DNA of 64,000 nt, taken from the NCBI GenBank assembly GCA_022575985.1, contig JAKSXM010000002.1, positions 17,223,001 to 17,287,000 on the forward strand, given 5' to 3'. Positions 1 through 11,500 of the stretch are shown one piece after another (the stretch's first letter is position 1; the number at the start of each line of letters is the position of its first letter). Made by a program: the position numbers and the translations under genes. The notes beneath the pieces are model-generated. The model made no database searches. It was not told the DNA's origin and saw only the letters and a program-made list of their open reading frames with translations. Origin of the DNA: Anagrus nilaparvatae. Taxonomy: Eukaryota; Arthropoda; Insecta; Hymenoptera; Mymaridae.

Positions 1-68
1 AGTAATTAAAAAAAAATTTTCAAAAAAAAATTAAGGATGTTGAAAAATTAAAATAGTAAAAAAAGTTA

Positions 69-289
69 CGTCCTGGTGCAGCAGTAACGATATCGTACAT
101 AGGCCAACTTTGCACCCGCAGTACGAAAAAACGGCTAAACCAAAACTGATGCACCTTGGTAGGTGTTCATAAAATGGTCCCAAATTTTTTTAGGAGGGGT
201 CACCAACCATGGCCTATTGCGCATGTCTGAGATACAGCTATGTCGTAAAAAGTAGAGGAACGATATCGTTACACCTGCACCACGGAGGG
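69..289. mobile_element. Small inverted-repeat MITE
   Basis: The left end contains CTGGTGCAGCAGTAACGATA and the right end carries its imperfect reverse complement (ACGATATCGTTACACCTGCA, 260-279). The pair encloses about 160 bp of non-coding DNA. TTA sits on each side (66-68 and 290-292) and would fit a 3-bp target duplication of PIF/Harbinger type, but such a short AT match is weak evidence. No transposase is present. The superfamily is inference. Confidence 0.5.
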
Positions 290-456
290 TTAATGTTTTT
301 TCAGTGATTGTATTAAAACTGTTATAAGTTAACATGTTACATAATCGTTGATTGTGTGAAACCACATACCAGTTATAAGTTTTAGTATTAAATATTATTA
401 ATAATGAGTAAACAGTATAAATACTGTTTTACGTTCCAATTAATTAAATAATATGA

Positions 457-1028
457 ATTATGAATAATAAAACGATCTACATGGAACTAAAAATATATAA
501 CTTTTTTCATTATTGTTATCTGTGTTTCTGAGGACTGAGCCTCCCTTTGTCACACAGAATAATTATTGAAAAAAAGTTAGATGGTGTAAAAATTCATTTT
601 TTGATGTTAAAAATGTTTAAAAAAATGATTAAAAAAATGAAAAATCTGATTGTCCATTTCGACTCTGCAAGAAAACAGGGTGAGTCTCATCAGTGTTTCC
701 TTTGTTTAAAATATTTTTTGTAAAATTTTCAAAAAATTTTTAATTTTTTTTTGTTTGTTCATATGTAAAAAGCAGAAAACAGGGTTTTACACTGACGAAA
801 CTCACCCTGTTTTCTTGCAGAGTCGAAATGGACAATCAGATTTTTCATTTTTTTAATCATTTTTTTAAACATTTTTAACATCAAAAAATGAATTTTTACA
901 CCATCTAACTTTTTTTCAATAATTATTCTGTGTGACAAAGGGAGGCTCAGTCCTCAGAAACACAGATAACAATAATGAAAAAAGTTATATATTTTTAGTT
1001 CCATGTAGATCGTTTTATTATTCATAAT
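457..1028. mobile_element. Foldback element with about 245-bp arms
   Basis: Two nearly identical inverted arms (about 457-699 and 785-1028) flank a roughly 85-bp AT-rich loop. Distinctive matching segments are GAAAACAGGGTGAGT in the left arm and ACTCACCCTGTTTTC in the right arm, and CTGAGGACTGAGCCTCCC against its complement. There is no ORF inside. If transcribed, the unit would fold into a long, nearly uninterrupted RNA hairpin. It is a non-autonomous DNA element of unknown superfamily. Confidence 0.8.
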
Positions 1029-2977
1029 AAACTTATCAAATTAATTTTATTAAATATTATTTACGGTCTACTTAATCTTAAAAAAAAAAAAAAAAATTAC
1101 TAAAATTATTTGTTTGATTTGTTATAATGAATAACTTTTAAGTGTAATTAAGATATAATTTTTTTCTGCTGCGTAGATGTAGTGTATGAAACGACGAAAT
1201 TTTTTAAAGATTTCTATTTTCTTTTCTTATATCGTTACAGATAAATCTAAAATTTCCTAAAAAAAGTGTTCGTAATAAAATTTAATAATCGAGTCTGAAT
1301 TTTTATTTGGTGGCAAAAAAGCTTAGAAATGGAAAATTAAGATAAATTTTTTATTGAGTTTTTAGGTAATTAAAAGGCAAAAACCCGAAAAAAATATTTA
1401 TCACTGAGATTACATGGAAAACTAATATTTTAAGGCCAATAAAAAGGAAAAAATCGATTTTCGAAAAAAAAACGAATCACAGGATCGAATTAAGCAAGAA
1501 ATTTTAAATACTCCCTCTTTTTGAAAATTGTTTTTACATATCTAGGGCAAAAAAAAGGCTTATTTTCTACTCTAGGGATACGATTTTTTTTACCATTATA
1601 TGCGAAACTATGTTTTAAATCACATGACAAAATATGGGTTTCGTCTTTTGCATGCTATCTGCACTCACTCGCTACGTTCGCTCGTAAGTACAACTGCATG
1701 CAAAGACGAAATCAATATTTTGATTAAAAAATAGCTACTTAGCTTTATTTAGAGTATAAAAAATTAGAATAGGAAAGTTTGTTTGATTTTAATTCAAAAT
1801 GAAAAAATATTTTGAGTTCAAAAAAAAGCTGCTACTTTGAAACCTTTGAACTTATAACCTTAAAAATTGACTTGGTATTACATTGAATCCAGTCCAAACG
1901 GTTTTCCAAAACTCTTGTTTTTACCGTACAATTATTCAAATATTGTAATTAGAATTTAATTAAAAAATAATTTACATTTTTTTATTTGAAAATGATGTAA
2001 TTTTTTTTTTTAATATTTCGCAATAACTTATTAATAATTAATAAAAATGTGTATCATTATTAAAAAGAACCTAACAAGGCAAGACCACTAAATTTGAGAT
2101 AAAAAATAAAAAAATAAAAAATATGCTAACAATTTATTAGACTTTTTTAAGTTACTTTGAAAAAATTATCGTTTGATTCTTATTTTTTTCATAGAAATTC
2201 TTTAAATTTGTCTCATTAAATGTGGTAATTAAAAATTAGCCTGGCGAAATTTATTTGGGACTGTTTTTGAAATCTCCGTATTTTATATAAGTTAGATACG
2301 GATACGGATACTGATAGAAAACAACATTAATTACATGCAAATAGCAATTCTCTGAACACCTTTACGTCTGTAATAAACGTGTTTACAAGCCAACTTAAGG
2401 ATTTTTTTTTTAATTCAGGCGTTCCTTAATTTTTTTAGCAAAAAGAAAAAGTCAAGAAATAAAATCGCAAAGAATTATAAAAATGCTAAACTTTGTTATT
2501 TCAGACTCGATCACATATGTATTGAGTATTTTCTCTTCACAAAACCTTGATAGGATCCACACTCTCATAAATTGAAAACTATTATTTATGATGTATACGA
2601 ATTGGGAAAAAACTTTCTTTTATTTAGACTTACATAAAAATATTTTCCTTAATTATTGGATATTTATAAGACCAGTGTTCTTGTTATTATTCGACACAAC
2701 GGAATGAAACTTAGCTAAACTGAAAGAGGCACAACTAAATACAATTTGAAAAATTTTTTACTTAATTTTTTTTTGTTTAATCGCATTGTTCCTGATATTT
2801 TACCATTTTTATCATTTTTTCCTTAATTTTTTGATATTTCGAATTGGTATTTTCGACATTCCTCTGCAAGGACTGGATGAAATCACTTCAGATTGAAAAC
2901 TCTGCAACTACTTTGAGAAAAATGATGATTAAAATGTATATTTGTAACTGGAAGATTTTACAATGAATTTTAGTAAA
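1029..2977. other. AT-rich spacer with one small hairpin
   Basis: No gene is recognisable. The only structure is a hairpin at 1639-1711, with stem TTTCGTCTTTTGCATGC against GCATGCAAAGACGAAA. Its loop contains GCTACGTTCGCTCG, unusually GC-rich for this region. The rest is A/T homopolymers and low-complexity sequence. Confidence 0.6.
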
Positions 2978-3781
2978 CACGGTAGAACTGCTTTGGTTGA
3001 ATATTCAACCAATTGGTTGAATTTCGCAGTTTTTGGTTGAATTTTCAACCAATTGGTTGAATATTAAACCAAACACTGCGATTTTCAACCAAAAACTGCG
3101 ATATTCAACCAAAACTGTTTTAATTTTCAACCAAAAGCTAAAATACAAAATAAAAACGATGTTTTTATAGTACAGGGTAAGAAATGATCAGGGCATCCAT
3201 TAAAAGTGAATGAATTTTATTATATTATTGTAATTAGTAATTTTTTATGTACATAGTATGATAATTTTTTTTAAACCTAATATTGTATGCTTTAACTTCC
3301 TGTCGTTTTACCTAATTTTTTTTTTAATAATCAAATTATTTTTTTTTATTAATTACTTTATATATGTCTCAAGATTATGTAAAAAAAATTTATTTTCAAA
3401 TCCTTCTTGTTAAATATAGCTATAAATTATGTCGTAATTGGTCATTGATAGAAATTATGAGCAAAGTTGGCTAATATTCGCGATTGTTTATGACGCCAAA
3501 TTTAGCCGTGCCAAAATGGTAAAAAATGGCAAATCAGACAAGCAGCAGGGGTAAAATCAGCTACAGGTTCAGTATGAAAACCAAAAAGATAACTTTATAG
3601 CTAAAAAATAACTGATAACTTATAAGTCTATACTTAAATATACAAAAAAAAATTTGTATTCTTATTTAGAAAACTATGTTTTTACACCTTCTAATTAAGA
3701 TTTCTCTAAAACTACGTGACCGATTTTATTTTTTTTTATCTAGAGTTTTCTGTTATAAATTTCGCTAACGAATAAAAAAAT

Positions 3782-4024
3782 TTATAACCGGTTTGTGTAA
3801 CTACACAACCAACGAGCATGGAACATGTTCATGTCACTCATAACAGTAATAAATCCAAAAACCGAAATTACAATAAATCCTGAAATATAAATTATCGTAA
3901 GCCCACTTCAAATTATTCTAAGTCCCTAAATCAAAAATATTCTAAGCCCATTTCACACCCCACCCCCTGCCTAGCCAAACTTTTTCAAATACCCTATCTA
4001 ACGAAGATGTTCCATGTTAAAATA
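3782..4024 (+). mobile_element. Minisatellite-bearing subterminal-inverted-repeat element, copy A
   Basis: The start ACCGGTTTGTGTAACTACAC is followed by CATGGAACATGTT (3817-3829), and the copy ends with GATGTTCCATGTTAA. In between are a few decayed units of the form ATTATTCTAAGTCCCTAAAT. It is the shortest of four copies (others at 21336, 31953 and 33736). The 13-mer and its complement near the two ends, with tandem repeats in the middle, resemble the layout of Helentron/DINE-1-type non-autonomous Helitrons. That class assignment is inference. Confidence 0.6.
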
Positions 4025-4660
4025 GGCAAGGGATCTGATCATCACAAAATTATTCGACAAATCAATAATTCTACACAAGAAAGTTTTTCGGAATCGTTCT
4101 ACACCGAAAATCCTTGTACCGAAAAGATCAACACAAATTTTTTCTACACTGAAAAAAAAATCCGCTTGCCGCAAGCGGAATTATTCCCCTTGCGGCTAGC
4201 GGAATTCCGCTTGTGGCTAGCGGAATTTTTTTTCTTTGCAAACAATTGCAAATGACTTGAAACGTAAAGAAAATTTAAAAAAAACATTTTTTCTTTTCTT
4301 TTTCCAAAATTTTCTCAAATCTCGTCATACCGAAATACGCATATCCCAAGTAAGCGGGAAAAAAATTTTTTTTTTAATTTTCTTTACGTTTAAAGTCATT
4401 TGCAATCGTTTGACGAGAAAAAAAATTCCGCTTGCCGCAAGCGGATTTTTTTTTCAGTGTAATCGAAATATTCAATACGCTGTTTTAAGTGATATTTATT
4501 TATGCTAGCATACGAAAGAAATAAGTGTTGAATACTTTGACTAAAAAAAATTTGTGTTATTTTTAGCACAACGACTTTTGGTATAGAACGATTCCGAAAA
4601 ACTTTTTTGTGTAGAATCATTGATGTGTCGAATAATTTTGTGTTGATCAGATCTCTTGCA
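4025..4660. mobile_element. hAT-like MITE with 8-bp duplication
   Basis: The inverted ends GGCAAGGGATCTGATC and GATCAGATCTCTTGCA are continued by a long imperfect inverted repeat, including TCCGCTTGCCGCAAGCGGA on each side. It is flanked by the direct repeat TTAAAATA (4017-4024 and 4661-4668). An 8-bp duplication is the hallmark of hAT transposons. It has landed in the 3' end of the minisatellite-bearing copy A, so it is the youngest layer of this nest. It carries no transposase. Confidence 0.65.
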
Positions 4661-5203
4661 TTAAAATAAATAATTTAATAACTAAAAGTACCGAAAAAAT
4701 TCATCGAAAACTTTAAAGTCATTTTACTCGAAACAACGTTTTTGAAAAGTAATGCACACGATTGCGCGATAAAATCTGCACCAATTTACTTTAAACTTAC
4801 TAAGCAACTTAATGAATGCACTAATTTCGGGATGTCGTCGAGTTTTAGTATTTTTATGTTTTAAAAAAAATTTTACAGTTACTTTTGCCCGAAAATTAAA
4901 GGCTTTTTATTTCATTTTAACTTTCTCTAGGTAGCCGCCATTTTGTTATTCTATATCGTATGATAACCTTTTTAATTAGTCATTCCTCAGTTTCAAAGCC
5001 AAAAGAAGTAGTACATAAAAAATTACTAATTACAATAATATAATAAAATTCATTCACTTTTAATGGATGCCCTGATCATTTCTTACCCTGTACTATAAAA
5101 ACATCGTTTTTATTTTGTATTTTAGCTTTTGGTTGAAAATTAAACCAAAAACTGCGAAATTCAACCAATTGGTTGAATATTCAACCAAAGCAGCTCTACC
5201 GTG

Positions 5204-5562
5204 AAGTTATCCAAAGAATTGAAAATATTACATTTTACTCTTTGTGCATGATTTAATACTATAATTACTCGTATAATCAGATCTGATTTCAAAAAAATTG
5301 CTTTAGGGGATTTTTGATTCATCGAGTAGTTTCTGAGATCATGAGGATATACCTTTTCGTACATACATTCCTACTATAGTAATGTGTGTATTAACATACC
5401 TTCATAAACCAAAATTTTTTCTATGAATTGGACAATTTAAAGACTTCCGTTTTTTGACATGAGAAACTTATAAGGCACGATTTCATCTACGTATTGCATA
5501 CATAGGGTGATCCTACCTAAAAAATAATTCGTGGAAAGGAAAGTGGGTTTCTGAAAAAAAAA
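5204..5562. other. Spacer
   Basis: AT-rich DNA between two transposon nests. No ORF, repeat or RNA gene was recognised. Confidence 0.5.
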
Positions 5563-5639
5563 TCCGATTGTGGCAGCCGATTTTTTTTTAACCTATTAAC
5601 ACCTAAGCGGACATCCTTGGACACTTGCATTTTTAGGTA

Positions 5640-5838
5640 CAGGAGTCCCTCCTTATACGCGGTTTTATTATACGCGGTTTTCCTTACACGCGGTTTTCCA
5701 ATTGTGGCACTCCCGCCTTATACGCGCTTATTTCCCTCCGTATACGCGGTTTCAATTTTTAAATTTGAATTTTTTTTCGATTGTTTTTGTTTTTATTTAC
5801 AAAAATATAACCAAATTTTTATCAAGTTACATAAATTC

Positions 5839-5869
<31 letters not shown>

Positions 5870-6419
5870 CAAATTATGGCACCAAATAAAAAAAAATAAC
5901 CTGTAAAAAAGAAAGAATGAAAAGTTTTGAGCATTGCTGATAAGGTAAAAATTTTAAATTTATTAGAAAACGGAGAAAAAGTCGCAGCTGTTGCAAGAAA
6001 ATTTAATATTAAATTATTTTACCTGATGATGAAATTGAAGAAACAGAGAAAAAATTTCACACAGTATCCTTACTCAAAATTATTACGTCTATGCAAGATG
6101 CAATTGATGAGGCTGCCAATACTGATCCCATCATGACGCGCAGTTTAAATTTTAAACACAGTTGTGATTTGGCACTTCAAATTTATTTAGATTTATATAA
6201 AGATTACCAAAAAAAATAAAACAATCCCGTATAACAGATTTTTTTTCTAAATAAAAATTGTTGACTAAAAAATGTTTGTCCATAAAATTTTTTCCCAACA
6301 TAAAAAATTTTTGAACCTAACCCCTCCTTTTCCATAAGAGTAATGTCTTTTTATACGCGGTTTCCTTATACGCGGCACTTTTTTGGAACGTAACCCCCGC
6401 GTATAAGGAGGGAAGCCTG
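5640..6419 (+). mobile_element. Non-autonomous pogo/Tigger-type transposon
   Basis: The 780-bp element has inverted ends CAGGAGTCCCTCCTTATACG and CGTATAAGGAGGGAAGCCTG and is flanked by TA on both sides (5638-5639, 6420-6421), the target duplication of Tc1/mariner/pogo transposons. Extra copies of TACGCGGTTT lie inside both ends and may be additional transposase-binding sites. Remnants of a pogo-type transposase occupy the middle, with only its N and C termini kept. This is a typical internal-deletion derivative. Confidence 0.85.
5876..6219 (+). pseudogene. Tigger/pogo transposase remnant (N and C termini fused)
   Basis: Reading from ATG 5876 gives MAPNKKK, a TAA, PVKKKE, a TGA, then KVLSIADKVKILNLLENG and KVAAVARKFNIK. 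This is the CENP-B/pogo N-terminal helix-turn-helix that binds the transposon ends. The DDE catalytic core is absent. After a short unalignable stretch a second open piece, DEAANTDPIMTRSLNFKH then ALQIYLDLYKDYQKK, runs to a TAA at 6217-6219 and looks like the acidic C terminus. Two in-frame stops and the loss of the core mean no functional transposase. The C-terminal assignment is less certain than the N-terminal one. Confidence 0.75.
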
Positions 6420-7183
6420 TAATAAAAACTGCATATTTTAGACTAAAAACCCCACCTAGTAGGTAATTTGGGTCGCTCTTTTCATTTCCGGGGCCCGTTT
6501 TTTGATACAACCCTTGTGAAACGAGATATCAACCCCTAAAGTGGGGTAAATTTTCAAATAATTCTTAAAGAAACTTAAGTTCTTCCCAAATGCAAAAAAG
6601 ACTCTATTTAGCATATAAAAATATTATTAGAACTCCCAAGAAATAGTTAAAAGTCAAATAAGCATGTAAAAGCCATTGCAACCCTCCCTGGGGGTGTCTT
6701 TAGTAAGCAAAGGGGTGAGTTTTATAAATAAATGAAAGATTGAATATTTTGGGCTAAAAAACTCACCTAATAGATAATTTCGGTCGCTCTTTTCATTTCC
6801 GGGGCCCATTTTTTGATACAACCCCTGCGAAACGAGATATCAACCCCTAAAGTGGGGTAAATTTTCAATTAATTCTTAAAGAAACGTAAGTTCTTCGCAA
6901 ATGCAAAAAAGCCCAAATTACCTATTAGGTGAGGTTTTTAGCCTAAAATATGCAGTTTTTATTATCGAAAAATGCAAGTGTCCAAAGATGTCCGCTTAGG
7001 CGTTAATAGGTTAAACGAATGCAAAAGTCTTGAAATGTAAAGAAAATTAAAAAAAAATGAGATTAACACATTTAAAATGCGAACACCATATGGCATGGTG
7101 GGACTTAAAAAAAAATTTTTTAACTTTTCTTTTGTTTTTATGACCACAAGAAAAAAAAAATCTGGCTGCCACAACCGGAATTC

Positions 7184-7867
7184 AAGTTACGGAAACCGAA
7201 TATTTTTTAATTGTAAGATATCGTTCCCACAAGCTTTAGATCTTATTCCTTATGTCTTAACTATGACAGAAAGAAGCCCTTTGGTTTTACATTGTGAGTC
7301 TATAAAATGAAGTATGAGTAGCCTTTAACTAGTTTCGAATTAAAACCTTTGGAGAGCGCCAGGTATTTGTGAGACTAAGATCCCTTCGTTAGAAATGACT
7401 TTTTCCCGCATATATACATAGTAAATAATGTAAAGTAGAAATTAGCCTTAAAATTAGTAAAAATATTCAAAATTACTAAAACTAACTTTAACTGTAATAT
7501 TTACTAGTTCTAGTTATAATAATTACCCTTTAAAGCAGTAATATTTAAAATAGTAAAAATTGGTCGAAAAAATAGTAAGAATCCTCACTGATGTCATTTC
7601 AAAGCGTAATTTCTACTCTTTGTTTATTTGCAGTATACCGTAATATGAAAAAATATCTATAGTAACAATCCGCAAATATTTTTTTTATACTACTATTACT
7701 ATTAGAACTATCTTTCCTTGAAATTAAACAATAAGTTCCCCATGGAAAGACTTCTAATTTTCGTAAAATAAAAAACTATATATTTTATAAATTTCCTTGA
7801 GCGAAGTAATCAAATAGGCCTGATAACCTAGTTGCTTGTATATAATTATGTATAAAAAAATATAAAA
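7184..7867. other. Spacer upstream of the tandem repeat
   Basis: AT-rich sequence between the Tigger nest and the gene's repeated promoter. No coding potential or clear repeat was seen. Confidence 0.5.
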
Positions 7868-8468
7868 TTATACATTAATTAGTCATTATATAATTATATT
7901 ATCAGTCTATAAATTTAAATTTTATTAAAATATTTTTTCAAAAGCAATATTTCATAGAATTCTCTTAATTTATTCAATATTTATTTTGTAAAAGATCGGA
8001 AGATCGGCCAAATTTTTATCAATTTTTTAGTATATAAACCCCAAGTTAGACTCAAAATTCATAGATAAAATTATACATTAATTAGTCATTATATAATTAT
8101 ATTATCAGTCTATAAATTTAAATTTTATTAAAATATTATTTCAAAAGCAATATTTCATAGAATTCTCTTAATTTATTCAATATTTATTTTGTAAAAGATC
8201 GGAAGATCGGCCAAATTTTTATCAATTTTTTAGTATATAAACCCCAAGTTAGACTCAAAATTCATATATAAAATTATACATTAATTAGTCATTATATAAT
8301 TATATTATCAGTCTATAAATTTAAATTTTATTAAAATATTTTTTCAAAAGCAATATTTCATAGAATTCTCTTAATTTATTCAATATTTATTTTGTAAAAG
8401 ATCGGAAGATCGGCCAAATTTTTATCAATTTTTTAGTATATAAACCCCAAGTTAGACTCAAAATTCAT
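7868..8468 (+). repeat. 203-bp tandem triplication carrying TATA boxes
   Basis: Three copies start at 7868, 8071 and 8274, an exact 203-bp period. They differ by only a few bases (for example ATATTTTTTC against ATATTATTTC), so the duplication is recent or homogenised. Each copy contains TTATACATTAATTAGTC, the phrase AGATCGGAAGATCGGCC, and near its end TATATAAACCCCAAGTTAGA. The last copy runs directly into the transcription start region of the secreted-protein gene. The repeat unit is therefore an array of proximal promoter segments. Confidence 0.9.
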
Positions 8469-8475
8469 ATCAGTT
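8437..8475 (+). promoter_or_regulatory. Core promoter: TATA box and initiator
   Basis: TATATAAA at 8437-8444 is followed by TATCAGTT around 8468-8475, matching the arthropod initiator TCAGT. TATA to initiator A is about 35 bp, slightly longer than the usual 30. Equivalent TATA boxes lie at 8031 and 8234 in the other repeat units, but those copies lack the CAGT. The third copy is therefore the likely productive promoter. The start codon follows 58 bp after the initiator. Confidence 0.65.
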
Positions 8476-8529
8476 CAAATAATTTTTACTTTTCGTTAAT
8501 TTGAAAGTTATTTATTATTTAAAATAATC

Positions 8530-11500
8530 ATGAAGCTTTTAAGTTGTTTTATCTTTGCGGTTGCATTATGGAATAGCGTAAGAATATTAACTTACTAATT
8601 ATTTTTTATATAAAAATTTTAATATTTAGTATTTTATTTTGAATTTTTTTTTTCTCTCTTTTACATTAAAACCTTTTTTTCAATTACTTATAGTTCTATA
8701 TAGCACTTAAGGGACCTGGGTGTAGGATTTTACGATAACAGAACTGAATTGAACTTTGAAAATATTCTTAACTAAAATAAAATATTTTTTATTTCTGTCT
8801 GAATTTGTTTAATTCTGCATGTTGAATTGATTTTTCGGAATAAAAATTTTTTTGGTCTAAACTTTAAAAAGCAATTCTGTATTAAAACATTATTTTCTTT
8901 TTTATAAAATAGTATGCTAAAGCAGAGGATGATCCACCGTTGGTATATAAAATTTTGGAGAAAGCTGAATTTACTTTAGTCGACACCATCGACCCAGTAA
9001 GAGATTCATTACGCAAGTATTACTTGAATCTTCAAATCGAGGGATTAAAAATAGAATCTGATATTCTTAAATTTACTCAACAGGTTTTAGATATTGTAAG
9101 TTTTATTTTATAATTCAATTTTTTGTTTTTTATATTTTTAAAATATTACCATGAAGCCATAAAATCACCTAAATCTGGTAAAATTCTGAATCAAAATTTT
9201 TTCTTTCGTTTTGTGAACTTAAAAGGTAAAAAGTATAATTTCCTCTCTTTACCTGTTCCGAATGGCCATAAATTTGCGGCAAAAAGTCCAAAAAATTCGT
9301 TTTTTTTAAATTTCTCGTAAACGGTTCAAAATAAGAAGATTTAACAAGAGAGCATTTTTGACGGCCATAAAAAAATTAATATTTATTATTAAAATAACGA
9401 ATTAAAAATGTCACCTTATTTTATAAAGTCGCGTCTGGGTATATGAGTGCATGTTTTAAATATATTTAAGCATTATACTAAAAAAAAATTGTTTTAGATG
9501 AAATTTGATGTATAAAATAATATGTACCTACTGAAAATTTAAAAAAAAAATAATTTTTTTATATCCTAAATCCCAAAATGAAAAAAGGCATTTTCGAAAA
9601 ATTTTATTTGTTTGAAAAACGGTCAATAAGAAAAATTACAAAACACAAAAAAAATTTTTTTGCCATTTTTTTTATGACTATTTGGCCTACTTTTCTGAGA
9701 AAGCAAATTTTGGTACCTCCTCACCCCCTAAAATGGGCCATTGATTGAAAAAATTAATTTTTAAAAAATTGTTTAAAAGCTATATTTTTTTGTATTAAAA
9801 TAACTAATTAAAATTTTTTTTACAATTTATAGTTTAGATGTTGCTTATAAATTTCTATCTGTATTATTATCACAATTATTTTAATTTAAAAAAAAACAGC
9901 TTTTAAATAAATTTCAAAAATTAATTATTTTAATCAATGGCCCAATTTTTGGGGCAAAGAGGTACCAAAATTTTAAGATAAGATAAGATAAGATATGCTT
10001 TATTTGTTCAGTACAAAATTATGTATACATGATAATAACATTTATAAATAAATTCAAATTCTATAACAATATTAATAACAATAATAACTAGAAATTATAC
10101 AACAATTTTAATATTTACACTAGGTAAGAGTAGAATAAAAAAAAATAAAATAAATTTAATCAATCTTTAACGCAATAATGTTATAAATATATATCAAAAA
10201 ATAGAATAAATTTAAATTTGAAGAGTAGAATAAATTAAAATAGAGCCATTTAATAAAAATATGAAATTATGACAATGCAGGTTTGTTGTATAAATATTAC
10301 GATGATAAAATCATCACAGTCCAAGTAACAGTCAAGTCAGTGTTAAAATACTGAGTGATCAAATGTATGATTTGAAGATCTTAAATAACTGAGAAGTGCT
10401 GATTTGAAGGAGTTAATTGAGGGAAGGAATCTGATAGTAGTTGGTAGTGAGTTCCATCCTTTAACACCTTGTATTTGAAAAGAAGAGTCACCATGCCATT
10501 TTTTCAATTTTGGGAGAGATAATTCCCTGGTTAGCTCTTCACCTCTGCTGGTCGATTTAGGTATATGTTTGTCAAAGAAATCAAGTAGATATTCAGGTTG
10601 ACGTAGCCTTAAAATTTTATATATATATATAGCTGTAAAATAAAACCTACGAGAGTTGGTAGTCAACCAGCCTAGCCTTTCCCTATATGGAGTTATATGG
10701 GTGTCTCTACGTACTCCAAAAATATAGCGTAAACATGAGTTGTTTAAACGTTGGAGTCTATCTTTTAATTTAATCGAACAATCTAGATAGACAACACTGC
10801 AATAATCCATATGGGGAACAGCCAGGGCTTGTGTTAGTCTAATACGAAGGGCCTCAGTCGTACAGTGTCTAATGAAGCGTAGTGTATAGAGTACTCTATT
10901 TACTTTTTTACAGATCGCAGTAATGTGCGATTCTCACGACAAAATTTGCTTTCTCAGAAAAGTAAGCCAAACAGTCATAAAAAAGATGGAAAAATAGTAT
11001 ATTAAGTATCAAGGGCGTAAAAGCTTCGGCAGTAGCGTGAGCACTAGCACGAGTACTCGGCGAAGCCGGGCACGAGTGATATGTGTTCACTAGAGTGGAC
11101 CTATTTTTGGACTTTGCGGAAAAACTTTGCTCCCCGGGTTTTTTTGTGAAGTTTTAGTCATAAAAAGTTCCCAGTTCCAAGGATTTTGCTTTAGCGCTGC
11201 AAAAACACGTGCCTGTAACCACATCAATTTTCCCATTTAAATAACATGGGAATTTTGAGTTTTTAGCTATAATAATTTTCACAAAAGCCAAAAAGCGTTT
11301 TAAAATGCTAATTTTTACTGGAAACTATACTTTTATATGTTGTAAAGACATACACACCGCCCTGCATTCATTCCAAAGGGAATTTTGGGGCTAGAAACGC
11401 AAATTTACCGAGTCCCAATTTCAGGGTTTTCAAAAAAAGTCAATTTTTATCATTAGCTTTGAAAAGCAATATCTTAAAAACTAATTAAAGAAAAGAGACG

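Larger units (their letters stand above)
2978..5203. mobile_element. 2.2-kb terminal-inverted-repeat element with TTGGTTGAAT repeats
   Basis: The element begins CACGGTAGAACTGC and ends with the near-complement GCAGCTCTACCGTG. The inverted arms run about 2978-3255 and 5010-5203. The inner parts match almost perfectly, for example around TACAGGGTAAGAAATGATCA on the left and its complement on the right. Next to each end the 10-mer TTGGTTGAAT and its complement ATTCAACCAA are repeated many times, denser on the left (about 2993-3135). The interior carries a nested element at 3782-4024 and a MITE at 4025-4660. No transposase is visible, so the element is non-autonomous. The superfamily is unknown and no convincing target duplication was found. 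Confidence 0.75.
5563..7183. mobile_element. Foldback element interrupted by a Tigger derivative
   Basis: The outer arm 5563-5637 (GATTGTGGCAGCCGATTT, then ACCTATTAACACCTAAGC) is mirrored by 6960-7016 (TGTCCGCTTAGGCGTTAATA) and by GGCTGCCACAACCGG near 7165. The arm is split by the insertion at 5640-6419 and resumes at 6421 with AAACTGCATATTTTAG, which is complementary to 6940-6960. Inside, a block of about 165 bp occurs twice in direct orientation (about 6437-6601 and 6757-6910). No coding sequence belongs to the outer unit. Confidence 0.65.

Noticed and set aside
4007..4620. Four short frames with similar tails
   Set aside because: They span the inverted arms of the hAT-like MITE. The similarity between them reflects the palindrome.
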